A stretch of 15,015 nt of DNA. Source: Zoogloeaceae bacterium (GTDB lineage Bacteria > Pseudomonadota > Gammaproteobacteria > Burkholderiales > Rhodocyclaceae). The DNA lies in NCBI GenBank assembly GCA_031278735.1, contig JAITJU010000174.1, forward strand, positions 1 to 15,015. Reading direction: 5' to 3'. Positions 1 to 6,326 of the stretch are shown here, in pieces. The translations under genes were made by a program, and so were the position numbers. The stretch's first letter is position 1. Every line of letters starts with the position of its first letter. The notes under the pieces were generated by a model. The model had not been told where the DNA came from. It saw nothing but the letters and a program-made list of their open reading frames with translations, and did not search any database.

Positions 1-68
1 GACAAATGTATTCATGCGATTGCCCTGCGGAAGGAGTTTTCTCGCAAAACGTCTGCACGTCGATCCCG

Positions 69-74
69 TATAAT
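69..74 (+). promoter_or_regulatory. -10 element (TATAAT) of the transketolase promoter
   Basis: A perfect consensus TATAAT lies 28 nt upstream of the transketolase ATG, which predicts a transcription start near 81 and a 5' leader of about 22 nt. No good -35 box is present at the expected 16-18 nt spacing (the sequence there is close to AAAACG), so the promoter may be activator-assisted or the box degenerate. No clear Shine-Dalgarno sequence precedes the ATG either. Confidence 0.55.
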
Positions 75-102
75 CCCGCCTTTCCATCCGGCGACCAGAT
101 CC

Positions 103-2118
103 ATGCGCGCGAACGCCCCCAAGGTTTTCTGCACTCCCCTCACCGGCGCGCTTCGCGCCTTGTCCATTGACGCCATCCAGAAGGCCAATTCCGGACACCC
201 CGGCGCACCGCTGGGCATGGCGGAAATCGCCGAAGTCCTCTGGCGGCGATATTTGCGGCACAACCCGGCCAACCCCGCCTGGCCCGACCGCGACCGTTTC
301 GTGCTCTCGAACGGGCACGGTTCCATGCTGCTCTACGCGCTGCTGCATCTGAGCGGCTATGCGCTCTCCCTCGACGATCTGAAGAATTTCCGCCAGTTCG
401 GCGCAAAGACCGCCGGACATCCGGAAGCGGGACATGCACCGGGCGTGGAAACGACGACCGGCCCGCTGGGACAGGGCATCGCCAACGCCGTGGGCTTCGC
501 ACTCGCGGAAAAGACGCTGGCGGCTGAATTCAACCGGCCCGGCCATGAGATCGTCGATCACCGGACTTATGTCTTCCTGGGCGACGGTTGCATGATGGAA
601 GGCATCAGCCACGAAGCCTGTTCGCTCGCGGGCACGCTCGGGCTGGGCAAGCTGATCGCGTTCTATGACGATAACGGGATTTCCATCGACGGCCATGTCG
701 AAGGCTGGTTTTCGGACGACACGCCGAAACGCTTCGAGGCTTACGGCTGGCAGGTCATCGCCGACGTCGACGGGCACGACGCGCAAGCCATTGAAAACGC
801 ACTGCAAGCCGCGCGGGCGCAAACCGGCAAGCCATCATTGATCTGCTGCAAGACGGTGATCGGCATGGGTTCGCCCAACAAGGCGGGCAGCCACGATTGC
901 CACGGCGCACCGCTTGGCGAAAAGGAAGTGGCTGCCACGCGGGAAGCCATCGGCTGGCCGCATCCGCCATTCGACATACCCGCCGAGGTGTACGCCGCTT
1001 GGGACGCCAGGGCCGACGGTGCTGCGCGGGAGGCGGATTGGCTGCGGCGCTTCGATGCCTACAGGGCGGCATATCCCGAACTTGCCGCCGAGTTCGAGCG
1101 CCGCGTCATCCGCCGCGAATTGCCTGCGGACTGGCCGGAGACCGCCGCCCACTTCATTGCCGCCCGCCGGGAAAAGGCGGAAAACATCGCAACCCGCAAG
1201 GCGAGCCAGAACACCATCGCCGCCTGGCTGCCCGCGTTGCCGGAACTGTTCGGCGGCTCGGCGGATCTGGCCACCTCCAACCTGACTTTCGTCCAGGACA
1301 GCCGGGGCGTGACGCGGGAGACAGGCGGGAACTACTGTTATTACGGCGTGCGCGAATTCGGCATGACGGCTATTGCCAACGGTATCGCACTCCATGGCGG
1401 GCTGATTCCCTATACCGCCACCTTCCTCGTCTTTTCCGATTACGCCCGCAACGCCATCCGGATGGCGGCGCTGATGCGGCTGCGTCAGATCATGGTCTAT
1501 ACGCACGATTCCATCGGACTCGGCGAGGACGGCCCGACGCATCAACCCGTCGAACACATCCCCAGTCTGCGGCTGATTCCGAATCTGGATGTCTGGCGTC
1601 CCTGCGACGCGGTGGAAACCGCCATCGCCTGGGCCGCCGCAATCGAGCGCGCGGACGGCCCTTCGGTGCTCGCGCTCTCCCGCCAGAATCTGCCCACGGT
1701 AACGGCCCATGTCGATGTGGAAAGCATTCGTCGGGGCGGCTACATCCTCGCCGACGCCGCCGATCCCCAGGTCGTGCTGATCGCAACCGGCTCCGAGGTG
1801 AAGCTCGCGCTGGACGCCAGGGCGGCGCTGGCCGAAGAAGGCATCGCCGCGCGGGTCGTTTCCATGCCTTCGACCCATGTTTTCGACCGGCAGGACAAGG
1901 AATACCAGCTTTCCGTGCTGGGCCGCCATGTGCGCCGCATCGCCATCGAGGCCGCGCACGGGGATTTCTGGCGCAAATACGTGGGCTTGCATGGGGAAGT
2001 CATCGGCATCGACACCTTCGGCGCGTCCGCCCCGGCGGGGACGCTGTTCTCGCACTTCGGGTTTACGGTGGAGAACGTGGCGCAAGCGGCAAACAATCTC
2101 ATTGCCGCCAAAGCGTGA
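103..2118 (+). CDS. tkt: Transketolase
   Basis: Thiamine-diphosphate enzyme of the cytosolic pentose phosphate pathway. It moves two-carbon units between ketose and aldose phosphates, interconverting xylulose-5-P, ribose-5-P, sedoheptulose-7-P, glyceraldehyde-3-P, erythrose-4-P and fructose-6-P. The product is 671 aa, the normal full length. Visible motifs are SGHPGAPLGMA (His32), NGHGS (His71), the ThDP/Mg GDG at 161-163 followed by Asn191, the REFGM segment with catalytic Glu418, and THDSIGLGEDGPTHQP with His468 and His480 (positions good to one or two residues). The C-terminal domain ends in the usual FGxSAPAxxLFxxFGFTVENV form. The ATG at 103 is the first start that includes the whole N-terminal domain; it lacks a strong ribosome-binding site but follows a good -10 box. 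The gene is convergent with the GST gene downstream and may be monocistronic. It supplies the substrates expected for the two dehydrogenases encoded at 5255-9048. Confidence 0.97.
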   Translation: MRANAPKVFCTPLTGALRALSIDAIQKANSGHPGAPLGMAEIAEVLWRRYLRHNPANPAWPDRDRFVLSNGHGSMLLYALLHLSGYALSLDDLKNFRQFGAKTAGHPEAGHAPGVETTTGPLGQGIANAVGFALAEKTLAAEFNRPGHEIVDHRTYVFLGDGCMMEGISHEACSLAGTLGLGKLIAFYDDNGISIDGHVEGWFSDDTPKRFEAYGWQVIADVDGHDAQAIENALQAARAQTGKPSLICCKTVIGMGSPNKAGSHDCHGAPLGEKEVAATREAIGWPHPPFDIPAEVYAAWDARADGAAREADWLRRFDAYRAAYPELAAEFERRVIRRELPADWPETAAHFIAARREKAENIATRKASQNTIAAWLPALPELFGGSADLATSNLTFVQDSRGVTRETGGNYCYYGVREFGMTAIANGIALHGGLIPYTATFLVFSDYARNAIRMAALMRLRQIMVYTHDSIGLGEDGPTHQPVEHIPSLRLIPNLDVWRPCDAVETAIAWAAAIERADGPSVLALSRQNLPTVTAHVDVESIRRGGYILADAADPQVVLIATGSEVKLALDARAALAEEGIAARVVSMPSTHVFDRQDKEYQLSVLGRHVRRIAIEAAHGDFWRKYVGLHGEVIGIDTFGASAPAGTLFSHFGFTVENVAQAANNLIAAKA

Positions 2119-2185
2119 AATCGTCGGCGAGCGCAATTTGCCCGGTCATTTGCAGTGAGGCATCCGCCATTGTCGCTCGCGCCCT

Positions 2186-2812
2186 TCACGGCAACGGCAA
2201 ATCCGGCATGGGTTTGAAGCCGGGCAAGGTTTCTACCGCCTGTAGCCAACGGCGGATATTGGGATAAGGTTCCAGTGTGATGCCGCCTTCCGGCGCGTGG
2301 GCGATGTAGCCGCAGCAGGCGAGATCGGCCAGCGTCGGATGGTCGGCCGCAAGAAAAACACGCCGCGCCAGATGCGTTTCCATGAAGCGGAGCAGATTTT
2401 CCGCAATGGCAAGGGCGTCTGCCCGCTCGCCCGGCCAGTTCCATTGCGCGATGCCGCGCGCCTGCGCCGGGCCGTAGCGCAATTCCCCGGCGGCAAGGAA
2501 CAGCCAGCGCAGCACCTGGGCGGTCTTGCCGGGTTCGGCGGGCAGCCAGTCGCTATCCGGCGCGTATTTTTTGACCAGATAGACGAGAATGGCGCCGCTG
2601 TCGCACACCACCTCGTCGCCATCGACCAGCACCGGGATCTGTCCCAGCGGGTTCAGTTGCAAGAAGGCTTCCGAGCGTCGGACGGTCTCTGGCGCGGCAA
2701 TCCATGTGAAGGGCAGCCCCAGCATCGAAAGCAGCAGCTCAACCCGGTGCGTATGCCCGGAAGTCGGCGTGCCGTAAAGCGTCAGCGCGGGTAGGTTCGC
2801 GGGTGGGTTCAT
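2186..2812 (-). CDS. Glutathione S-transferase family protein
   Basis: Cytosolic GST-fold protein of 208 aa, the usual length. Residues 9-85 form the thioredoxin-like N-terminal domain: LYGTPTSGH with a candidate glutathione-activating Ser18, NPLGQIPVLVDGD with the cis-proline Pro60, and DSGAILVYLV, which contacts the glutathione gamma-glutamyl group in family members. The all-helical C-terminal domain carries the N-capping box TLAD (160-163). An in-frame ATG lies 36 nt further upstream, but the ATG at 2812 is preferred because AGGAGA sits 6 nt before it. It starts 10 nt after the stop codon of the HPP-family gene and is almost certainly co-transcribed with it from the promoter at 3378-3406. 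Substrate is unknown. The context of a TetR-regulated two-gene unit suggests an inducible detoxification or stress role (inference). Confidence 0.93.
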   Translation of the reverse strand: MNPPANLPALTLYGTPTSGHTHRVELLLSMLGLPFTWIAAPETVRRSEAFLQLNPLGQIPVLVDGDEVVCDSGAILVYLVKKYAPDSDWLPAEPGKTAQVLRWLFLAAGELRYGPAQARGIAQWNWPGERADALAIAENLLRFMETHLARRVFLAADHPTLADLACCGYIAHAPEGGITLEPYPNIRRWLQAVETLPGFKPMPDLPLP

Positions 2813-2822
2813 GTGAAATCTC

Positions 2823-3329
2823 CTATAGCCAGTAACTGGGGTAAGCATGTTTTCCGAAACCCCGATGAAACACCAGCGCGACCAATACCAGAAGGATCGC
2901 GCCCGCCAGCGTGGGCGTCGCCAGGAACGTCCATGCGGGCGCCGACAGCATCACGATGACCGGATTGGAACCGGCGGGCGGATGCACCGTTCTTGTCGCC
3001 ATCATCACGGCGATGGCGCTGCCCGCCGCCAGCGCCATGCTCCACCAGCGCGCGCCAAAAAGAGAGAAGAACAGAAGCCCGGTCAGAGAAGCCAGGACAT
3101 GCCCGCCGATCACATTGCGCGGCTGCGAGAATGGACTTTCCGGGAAACCAAACAGCAACACACAACTGGCGCCAAATGAACCGAGCACCAAGGGAAAACC
3201 GGAAATATCGGCCAGCCCGGCAACCAGCGCGACGGCAAGCGCGCCGCCCGCCCACGCCCGCAAAATTACCGGAGCGGACGCGCGAGGCGGACAGACGCTC
3301 TTGATGGGCACATTCTTTCCCAGACTCAT
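2823..3329 (-). CDS. HPP family integral membrane protein
   Basis: Small polytopic inner-membrane protein of 168 aa. Hydrophobic segments lie near residues 22-43, 45-63, 74-93, 96-112, 121-136 and 139-156. The family hallmark HPPAGSNP is at 116-123, and the other conserved blocks SFGASCVLLF (51-60) and QPRNVIGGH (69-77) are present. Members of this family are poorly characterised; a few are linked to nitrite transport in chloroplasts and cyanobacteria, so no substrate is assigned here. The frame stays open a further 56 codons upstream, but the ATG at 3329 is preferred: AAAGGA lies about 8 nt before it and the family homology begins soon after. The longer form would extend across the promoter and operator. 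It is the first gene of a two-gene minus-strand unit with the GST, divergent from a TetR-type regulator. Confidence 0.9.
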   Translation of the reverse strand: MSLGKNVPIKSVCPPRASAPVILRAWAGGALAVALVAGLADISGFPLVLGSFGASCVLLFGFPESPFSQPRNVIGGHVLASLTGLLFFSLFGARWWSMALAAGSAIAVMMATRTVHPPAGSNPVIVMLSAPAWTFLATPTLAGAILLVLVALVFHRGFGKHAYPSYWL

Positions 3330-3377
3330 GCTTTGATTCCTTTGCGATTGGCGCGTTTTCCGAAGACGGCAGACGCA

Positions 3378-3406
3378 AGAATACAGACAAGTCTGTCTAT
3401 TTTCAA
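3378..3406 (-). promoter_or_regulatory. Promoter of the HPP-GST operon
   Basis: On the minus strand, TTGAAA (3401-3406) and TATTCT (3378-3383) are separated by exactly 17 nt, close to the sigma-70 consensus in both boxes and spacing. The predicted start is near 3371, giving a leader of about 42 nt before the HPP-family ATG. The spacer contains a perfect inverted repeat (listed separately), so the promoter is probably repressible. Confidence 0.72.
3383..3396. promoter_or_regulatory. Probable TetR-family operator (inverted repeat)
   Basis: The sequence ACAGAC-AA-GTCTGT is a perfect 6-2-6 inverted repeat in the divergent region between the HPP-GST operon and the TetR-type regulator. It occupies the spacer between the -35 and -10 boxes of the minus-strand promoter, a classic position for repression by steric exclusion. 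It lies 61 nt upstream of the regulator's ATG, so it could also serve in autoregulation. That the divergent TetR protein binds here is inference from position and symmetry. Confidence 0.65.
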
Positions 3407-3456
3407 GTCCCTTGTTCGTCTTTTCTTGCGCGGCGTTTGGCGCTAGCATACGGCGC

Positions 3457-4086
3457 ATGAACAACGCCGCCCCGCCCCGCGCCCCTGCGAACGCCAAGCG
3501 TCAGGACATTCTGGAAACCGCCCTGCGGCTGTTCCAGACGAATGGCTATCAGGCGGTGGGCATCAATTGCGTCATCGAGGAATCCGGCGTCGCCAAGATG
3601 ACGATGTACAAATATTTCGCCTCCAAGGACGCCTTGATCGAGGCCGTCCTGCAAGAACGCGACACGCGTTTTCGGCAGGCGCTGGAGCAATTCGTCGCCC
3701 GCTTTCCCGATCCCCCGCAACGGCTGCGCGCCGTGTTCCTGTGGCATCACCGCTGGTTTTGCGAGCCAACTTTTCATGGCTGCATGTTCATCAATGCCGC
3801 CGTCGAATTCCCCGATCCCGGACATCCGGCGCGACAGGTCGCCCTCACGCACAAGACCTGGCTCAAAACCTATGTCGGCGCGTTGCTGGCGGCGTTGTTG
3901 ACGACGAAAGTCGCCGAACGTCTTGCGCTGCAATGCGCGCGCCTTTTGGACGGCGCGACGGTCGCCGCCCAACTGTCCGGCGATCCTGCCGCCGCTTTCC
4001 TCGCCTGGAACGCCGTCGTAAGCCTGTTGCGCCAGGAAGGTGTGGCGATCGAACCCGGCGAGGCGTTCGATGATGTTGCCGGATAG
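3457..4086 (+). CDS. TetR/AcrR family transcriptional regulator
   Basis: One-component repressor of 209 aa. The N-terminal TetR helix-turn-helix spans about residues 15-62, with ILETALRLFQTNGYQAVG, then VIEESGVAKMTMYKYFASK containing the recognition helix. The ligand-binding and dimerisation domain follows; it includes GCMFINAAVEFPDPGHP (108-124), a segment common in one proteobacterial TetR subfamily. The ATG at 3457 is chosen because the helix-turn-helix begins soon after; an in-frame ATG at 3412 would add 15 residues unlike the family. There is no Shine-Dalgarno sequence before the ATG. A TAGCAT -10-like hexamer ends 7 nt upstream, so the mRNA might be leaderless or nearly so. Divergent transcription and the palindrome at 3383-3396 suggest it represses the HPP-GST unit. 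The inducer is unknown. Confidence 0.92.
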   Translation: MNNAAPPRAPANAKRQDILETALRLFQTNGYQAVGINCVIEESGVAKMTMYKYFASKDALIEAVLQERDTRFRQALEQFVARFPDPPQRLRAVFLWHHRWFCEPTFHGCMFINAAVEFPDPGHPARQVALTHKTWLKTYVGALLAALLTTKVAERLALQCARLLDGATVAAQLSGDPAAAFLAWNAVVSLLRQEGVAIEPGEAFDDVAG

Positions 4087-4107
4087 ATCCCATCCGGCGG
4101 AACTCGC

Positions 4108-4114
4108 AAAGGAG
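4108..4114 (+). promoter_or_regulatory. Ribosome-binding site fixing a TTG start
   Basis: AAAGGAG lies 8 nt upstream of the TTG at 4123. The next in-frame ATG, at 4150, has no comparable site and would cut into the N-terminal membrane anchor, so this site decides the start. Confidence 0.7.
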
Positions 4115-4122
4115 AACGCGCA

Positions 4123-5028
4123 TTGACCCGCAAGAAATTCCGGCTCGTGATGGTTCTGTGCCTCCTGATCGCGCCGATGCTGTCGCTTGTCTGGTATTAC
4201 CGGCTGGACGCGCTGGCCTGGTACTGGTTCAGCATCGCCTGGCAGACGCATCACCCGCACAGTCTGCGCCTGCCGACGTATCGCGTCGCGCTGGACGCGC
4301 GTCCCATTGCGGGCATTGCCGACAATCTCTCGGCACTGACCTATAACGCCCAGACGAAAACCCTGTTTTCCGTCACCAACAACCCGCCGCAAATCGCGGA
4401 AATCACCACAAAAGGAGAATTGCTGCGGCTGATTCCGGTGACGGGCATCGATGACCTCGAAGGCGTCACGCATGTGGGAGGCAGTCATTTTGTCGTTATC
4501 GACGAGCGCAACCAGCAGATTTGCTGGATTCAGATCGACGCCGCAACGAAAAGCGTGGACGCGACCCAGGCGCCGCGTCTGGGTCTGGGCGTTCAGATCA
4601 ACGGCAACCTCGGATTCGAGGGCGTCTCGTGGAACGCCAGCCGTCAGCGGCTTCTGGTTTCCAAGGAAAAGGAACCGATGCGGATTTTTGAAATTGAGGG
4701 CATTGAGGTGTGGCGGAAGGATGGCGCGCTGAACCTGCAGATCCGGGAATGGCTGCCGGAAGCGGATTTGCCGGTATTCATCCGCGACATTTCCTCCCTG
4801 AGCACGCACGGCAAGACGGGGCACGTCCTCGTGTTGAGCGATGAATCAAAAATGCTGATCGAGTACGACGCGAACAAGGAACTGATTGGCGTCATGCCGC
4901 TCTGGCGCGGCTGGCAGGGGCTGAACCGTTCGATTCCCCAGGCCGAGGGCAGCACGGTCGATCCAGAGGGCAATCTCTACATCGTTTCCGAGCCGAACCT
5001 GTTTTATCGTTTCGAGCGCCGGGATTAG
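4123..5028 (+). CDS. SdiA-regulated (YjiK-like) domain protein, membrane-anchored
   Basis: Protein of 301 aa with a basic N-terminus (MTRKKFR), one hydrophobic segment at about 7-24 (an uncleaved anchor or signal peptide), and a periplasmic domain from about residue 50 matching the SdiA-regulated/YjiK family, a beta-propeller fold. Family-typical stretches are DNLSALTYNAQTKTLFSVTN (68-87), GIDDLEGVTHVGG with acidic loop residues (108-120), FEGVSWNASRQRLLVSKE (165-182), ISSLSTH (223-229), LSDESKMLIEYD (238-249) and EGSTVDPEGNLYIVSEPNLFYRF (275-297). The molecular function of the family is not established. Some relatives resemble phytase-like propellers, so a calcium-binding or phosphatase-like role is possible but not shown. 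Translation starts at TTG after a strong ribosome-binding site. It begins 36 nt after the TetR gene and could be co-transcribed with it. Confidence 0.88.
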   Translation: MTRKKFRLVMVLCLLIAPMLSLVWYYRLDALAWYWFSIAWQTHHPHSLRLPTYRVALDARPIAGIADNLSALTYNAQTKTLFSVTNNPPQIAEITTKGELLRLIPVTGIDDLEGVTHVGGSHFVVIDERNQQICWIQIDAATKSVDATQAPRLGLGVQINGNLGFEGVSWNASRQRLLVSKEKEPMRIFEIEGIEVWRKDGALNLQIREWLPEADLPVFIRDISSLSTHGKTGHVLVLSDESKMLIEYDANKELIGVMPLWRGWQGLNRSIPQAEGSTVDPEGNLYIVSEPNLFYRFERRD

Positions 5029-5052
5029 CGATCAGGAATCGGCGATCAGGAA
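5028..5052. repeat. Short tandem direct repeat, two 14-bp-spaced copies
   Basis: GCGATCAGGAA occurs at 5028-5038 and again at 5042-5052, with TCG between the copies. The first copy starts in the last base of the upstream stop codon. It is too short and too few in copy number to call a mobile element. Confidence 0.6.
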
Positions 5053-5254
5053 AAATCCGCCGACCGCGCCGCGTGGAGCGCGCGGCATGGCGTGGTTTCC
5101 CCCGATCCCTGAACAAACCCCGATAATCTGAATCGCGCGCGAAACGTCAGCGGCTCTTGCGTTACAATGCCCGCTGTTTCAACGACGGAATGTTGCCGCG
5201 AAAAACGGGAACAGCCCCGGCGCAAGAAATTTTCATGACTCGGGAGTCAAGGCT
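5029..5254. other. Intergenic region upstream of gap
   Basis: A 226-bp stretch without a convincing gene, the longest in the window. It contains an 11-bp direct repeat beginning in the preceding stop codon, a GC-rich hairpin GCCGCG-7 nt-CGCGGC (5068-5086) with no following T-run, and the candidate gap promoter near 5163. The leader of about 80 nt between that promoter and the gap ATG shows no riboswitch-like architecture that I recognise. Confidence 0.6.
5163..5168 (+). promoter_or_regulatory. Candidate -10 element of the gap promoter
   Basis: TACAAT matches the -10 consensus at five of six positions and sits in the only sizeable non-coding gap before the gap-MCP-epd gene set. The predicted start is near 5175. 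No good -35 hexamer is visible at 16-18 nt. A GATAAT at 5122-5127 is a weaker alternative. Confidence 0.4.
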
Positions 5255-6301
5255 ATGTCCATCAGGGTTGCCATCAACGGTTTTGGCCGCATCGGGCGCT
5301 GTATCTTGCGCGCGATCCACGAACAGGGCTTGCAGGAGGAATTCGACGTGGTCGCCGTCAACGCTTCCGGCGATCTGGCGACCAACGCCCATCTGCTGCA
5401 ATACGACACCACGCACGGACGCTTTCATGGCCGCGTGGAGACCGAAGGCGAGCGCGTCCTGATCGTGGAAGGCAAGCGGATTCCCTTTTATTCCACCAAG
5501 AATCCCAGGGACATCGACTGGGCGAAGCATGACGTGGAAATCCTGCTCGAATGCACGGGCGCGTACGCCAGCAAGGAAAAGGCGCGGGCGCTGCTCGAAC
5601 AGGGCGCGCGCCGGGTGTTGATTTCCGCGCCGGGCGGCGATGACGTGGACGCCACGGTGGTCATGGGCGTCAATGAAGGGACGCTCTCCCCCGCCATGAC
5701 GGTGGTCTCGAACGCGTCCTGCACCACCAATTGCCTCGCGCCGGTGGCCAAGGTGCTCTCCGAATCCGTCGGCATCAGGCAGGGATTGATGACGACGATT
5801 CACGCCTACACCAACGATCAGGTGACGGTCGATGTGCGCCACAAGGATCTGCGCCGGGCGCGGGCGGCGGCCGCCAACATCATTCCCACCAAGACCGGCG
5901 CGGCCAGGGCGGTGGGCCTCGTGCTGCCGCAACTCGCGGGCCGGTTCGACGGTTTTTCGCTACGGGTGCCGGTGCTGAATGTCTCGCTGGTGGATTTGAC
6001 CTTTACGCCGGAGCGCGCCACGACGAAGGAGGAAATCAACGCCCTGATGACGTCCGCCGCCGCCGGCCCCTTGCGCGGCATCCTGGCGGTCAATGACGCG
6101 CCGCTGGTGTCGTCGGACTTCAACCATACCACGGCATCCTCCACCTTCGACGCGACGCAGACCCGCGTCCTCAAAGCCGCCGACGGCGCGACGCTGGTCA
6201 AGGTATTGGCCTGGTACGACAACGAATGGGGCTATTCCTGCCGGATGCTGGATGTGGCGCGAGCCTGGGCGCAGACGGACGATGGCTTGCGTGCGGCGTG
6301 A
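5255..6301 (+). CDS. gap: Type I glyceraldehyde-3-phosphate dehydrogenase
   Basis: Cytosolic enzyme that oxidatively phosphorylates glyceraldehyde-3-P to 1,3-bisphosphoglycerate, reversibly. The product is 348 aa, slightly longer than the usual 330-340. Motifs are the dinucleotide fold GFGRIGR (9-15), SNASCTTNCLAP with catalytic Cys156, TIHAYT with His183, the substrate-phosphate loop around TKTGAARAV (212-220), and LAWYDNEWGYS near the C-terminus. The residue after Asn36 is Ala37 (AVNASGD), where NAD-specific GAPDHs normally have Asp (Asp32 in the Geobacillus enzyme). As I recall it, NADP-preferring Bacillus GapB also has Ala there. VDVRHKDLRR further replaces the usual Leu-Pro with Val-Arg. 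NADP or dual cofactor use is therefore plausible. The ATG has GGGAG 8 nt upstream. The MCP gene follows after 25 nt, so the two are probably co-transcribed. Confidence 0.96.
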   Translation: MSIRVAINGFGRIGRCILRAIHEQGLQEEFDVVAVNASGDLATNAHLLQYDTTHGRFHGRVETEGERVLIVEGKRIPFYSTKNPRDIDWAKHDVEILLECTGAYASKEKARALLEQGARRVLISAPGGDDVDATVVMGVNEGTLSPAMTVVSNASCTTNCLAPVAKVLSESVGIRQGLMTTIHAYTNDQVTVDVRHKDLRRARAAAANIIPTKTGAARAVGLVLPQLAGRFDGFSLRVPVLNVSLVDLTFTPERATTKEEINALMTSAAAGPLRGILAVNDAPLVSSDFNHTTASSTFDATQTRVLKAADGATLVKVLAWYDNEWGYSCRMLDVARAWAQTDDGLRAA

Positions 6302-6326
6302 CGCGGGTCTCCAACGGGAGGATGTG

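Noticed and set aside
835..2136. A 433-codon minus-strand frame opposite transketolase
   Set aside because: It is the antisense of a highly conserved gene, with no ribosome-binding site or domain.
2127..2180. Inverted repeat GCGAGCG ... CGCTCGC between the convergent tkt and GST genes as a bidirectional terminator
   Set aside because: The arms are about 40 nt apart with no T-run on either side; chance pairing in GC-rich DNA is as likely.
3403..4824. A 473-codon minus-strand frame opposite the TetR and YjiK-like genes
   Set aside because: It overlaps two recognised genes and the divergent promoter region, and contains no known domain.
5028..5052. Repeated GCGATCAGGAA as a repeat-array or mobile-element trace
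   Set aside because: Only two 11-bp copies are present, with no terminal inverted repeats or further copies nearby; kept only as a minor repeat.
5068..5086. GC-rich hairpin after the YjiK-like gene as an intrinsic terminator
   Set aside because: The stem is 6 bp with a 7-nt loop, but there is no T-run after it on the plus strand, and the AAAAA on its other side is 13 nt away.
6093..6326. A 78-codon N-terminal extension of the MCP frame reaching into gap
   Set aside because: It lies entirely within gap coding sequence; the ATG at 6327 has a good ribosome-binding site and gives a normal TM1 at the N-terminus.
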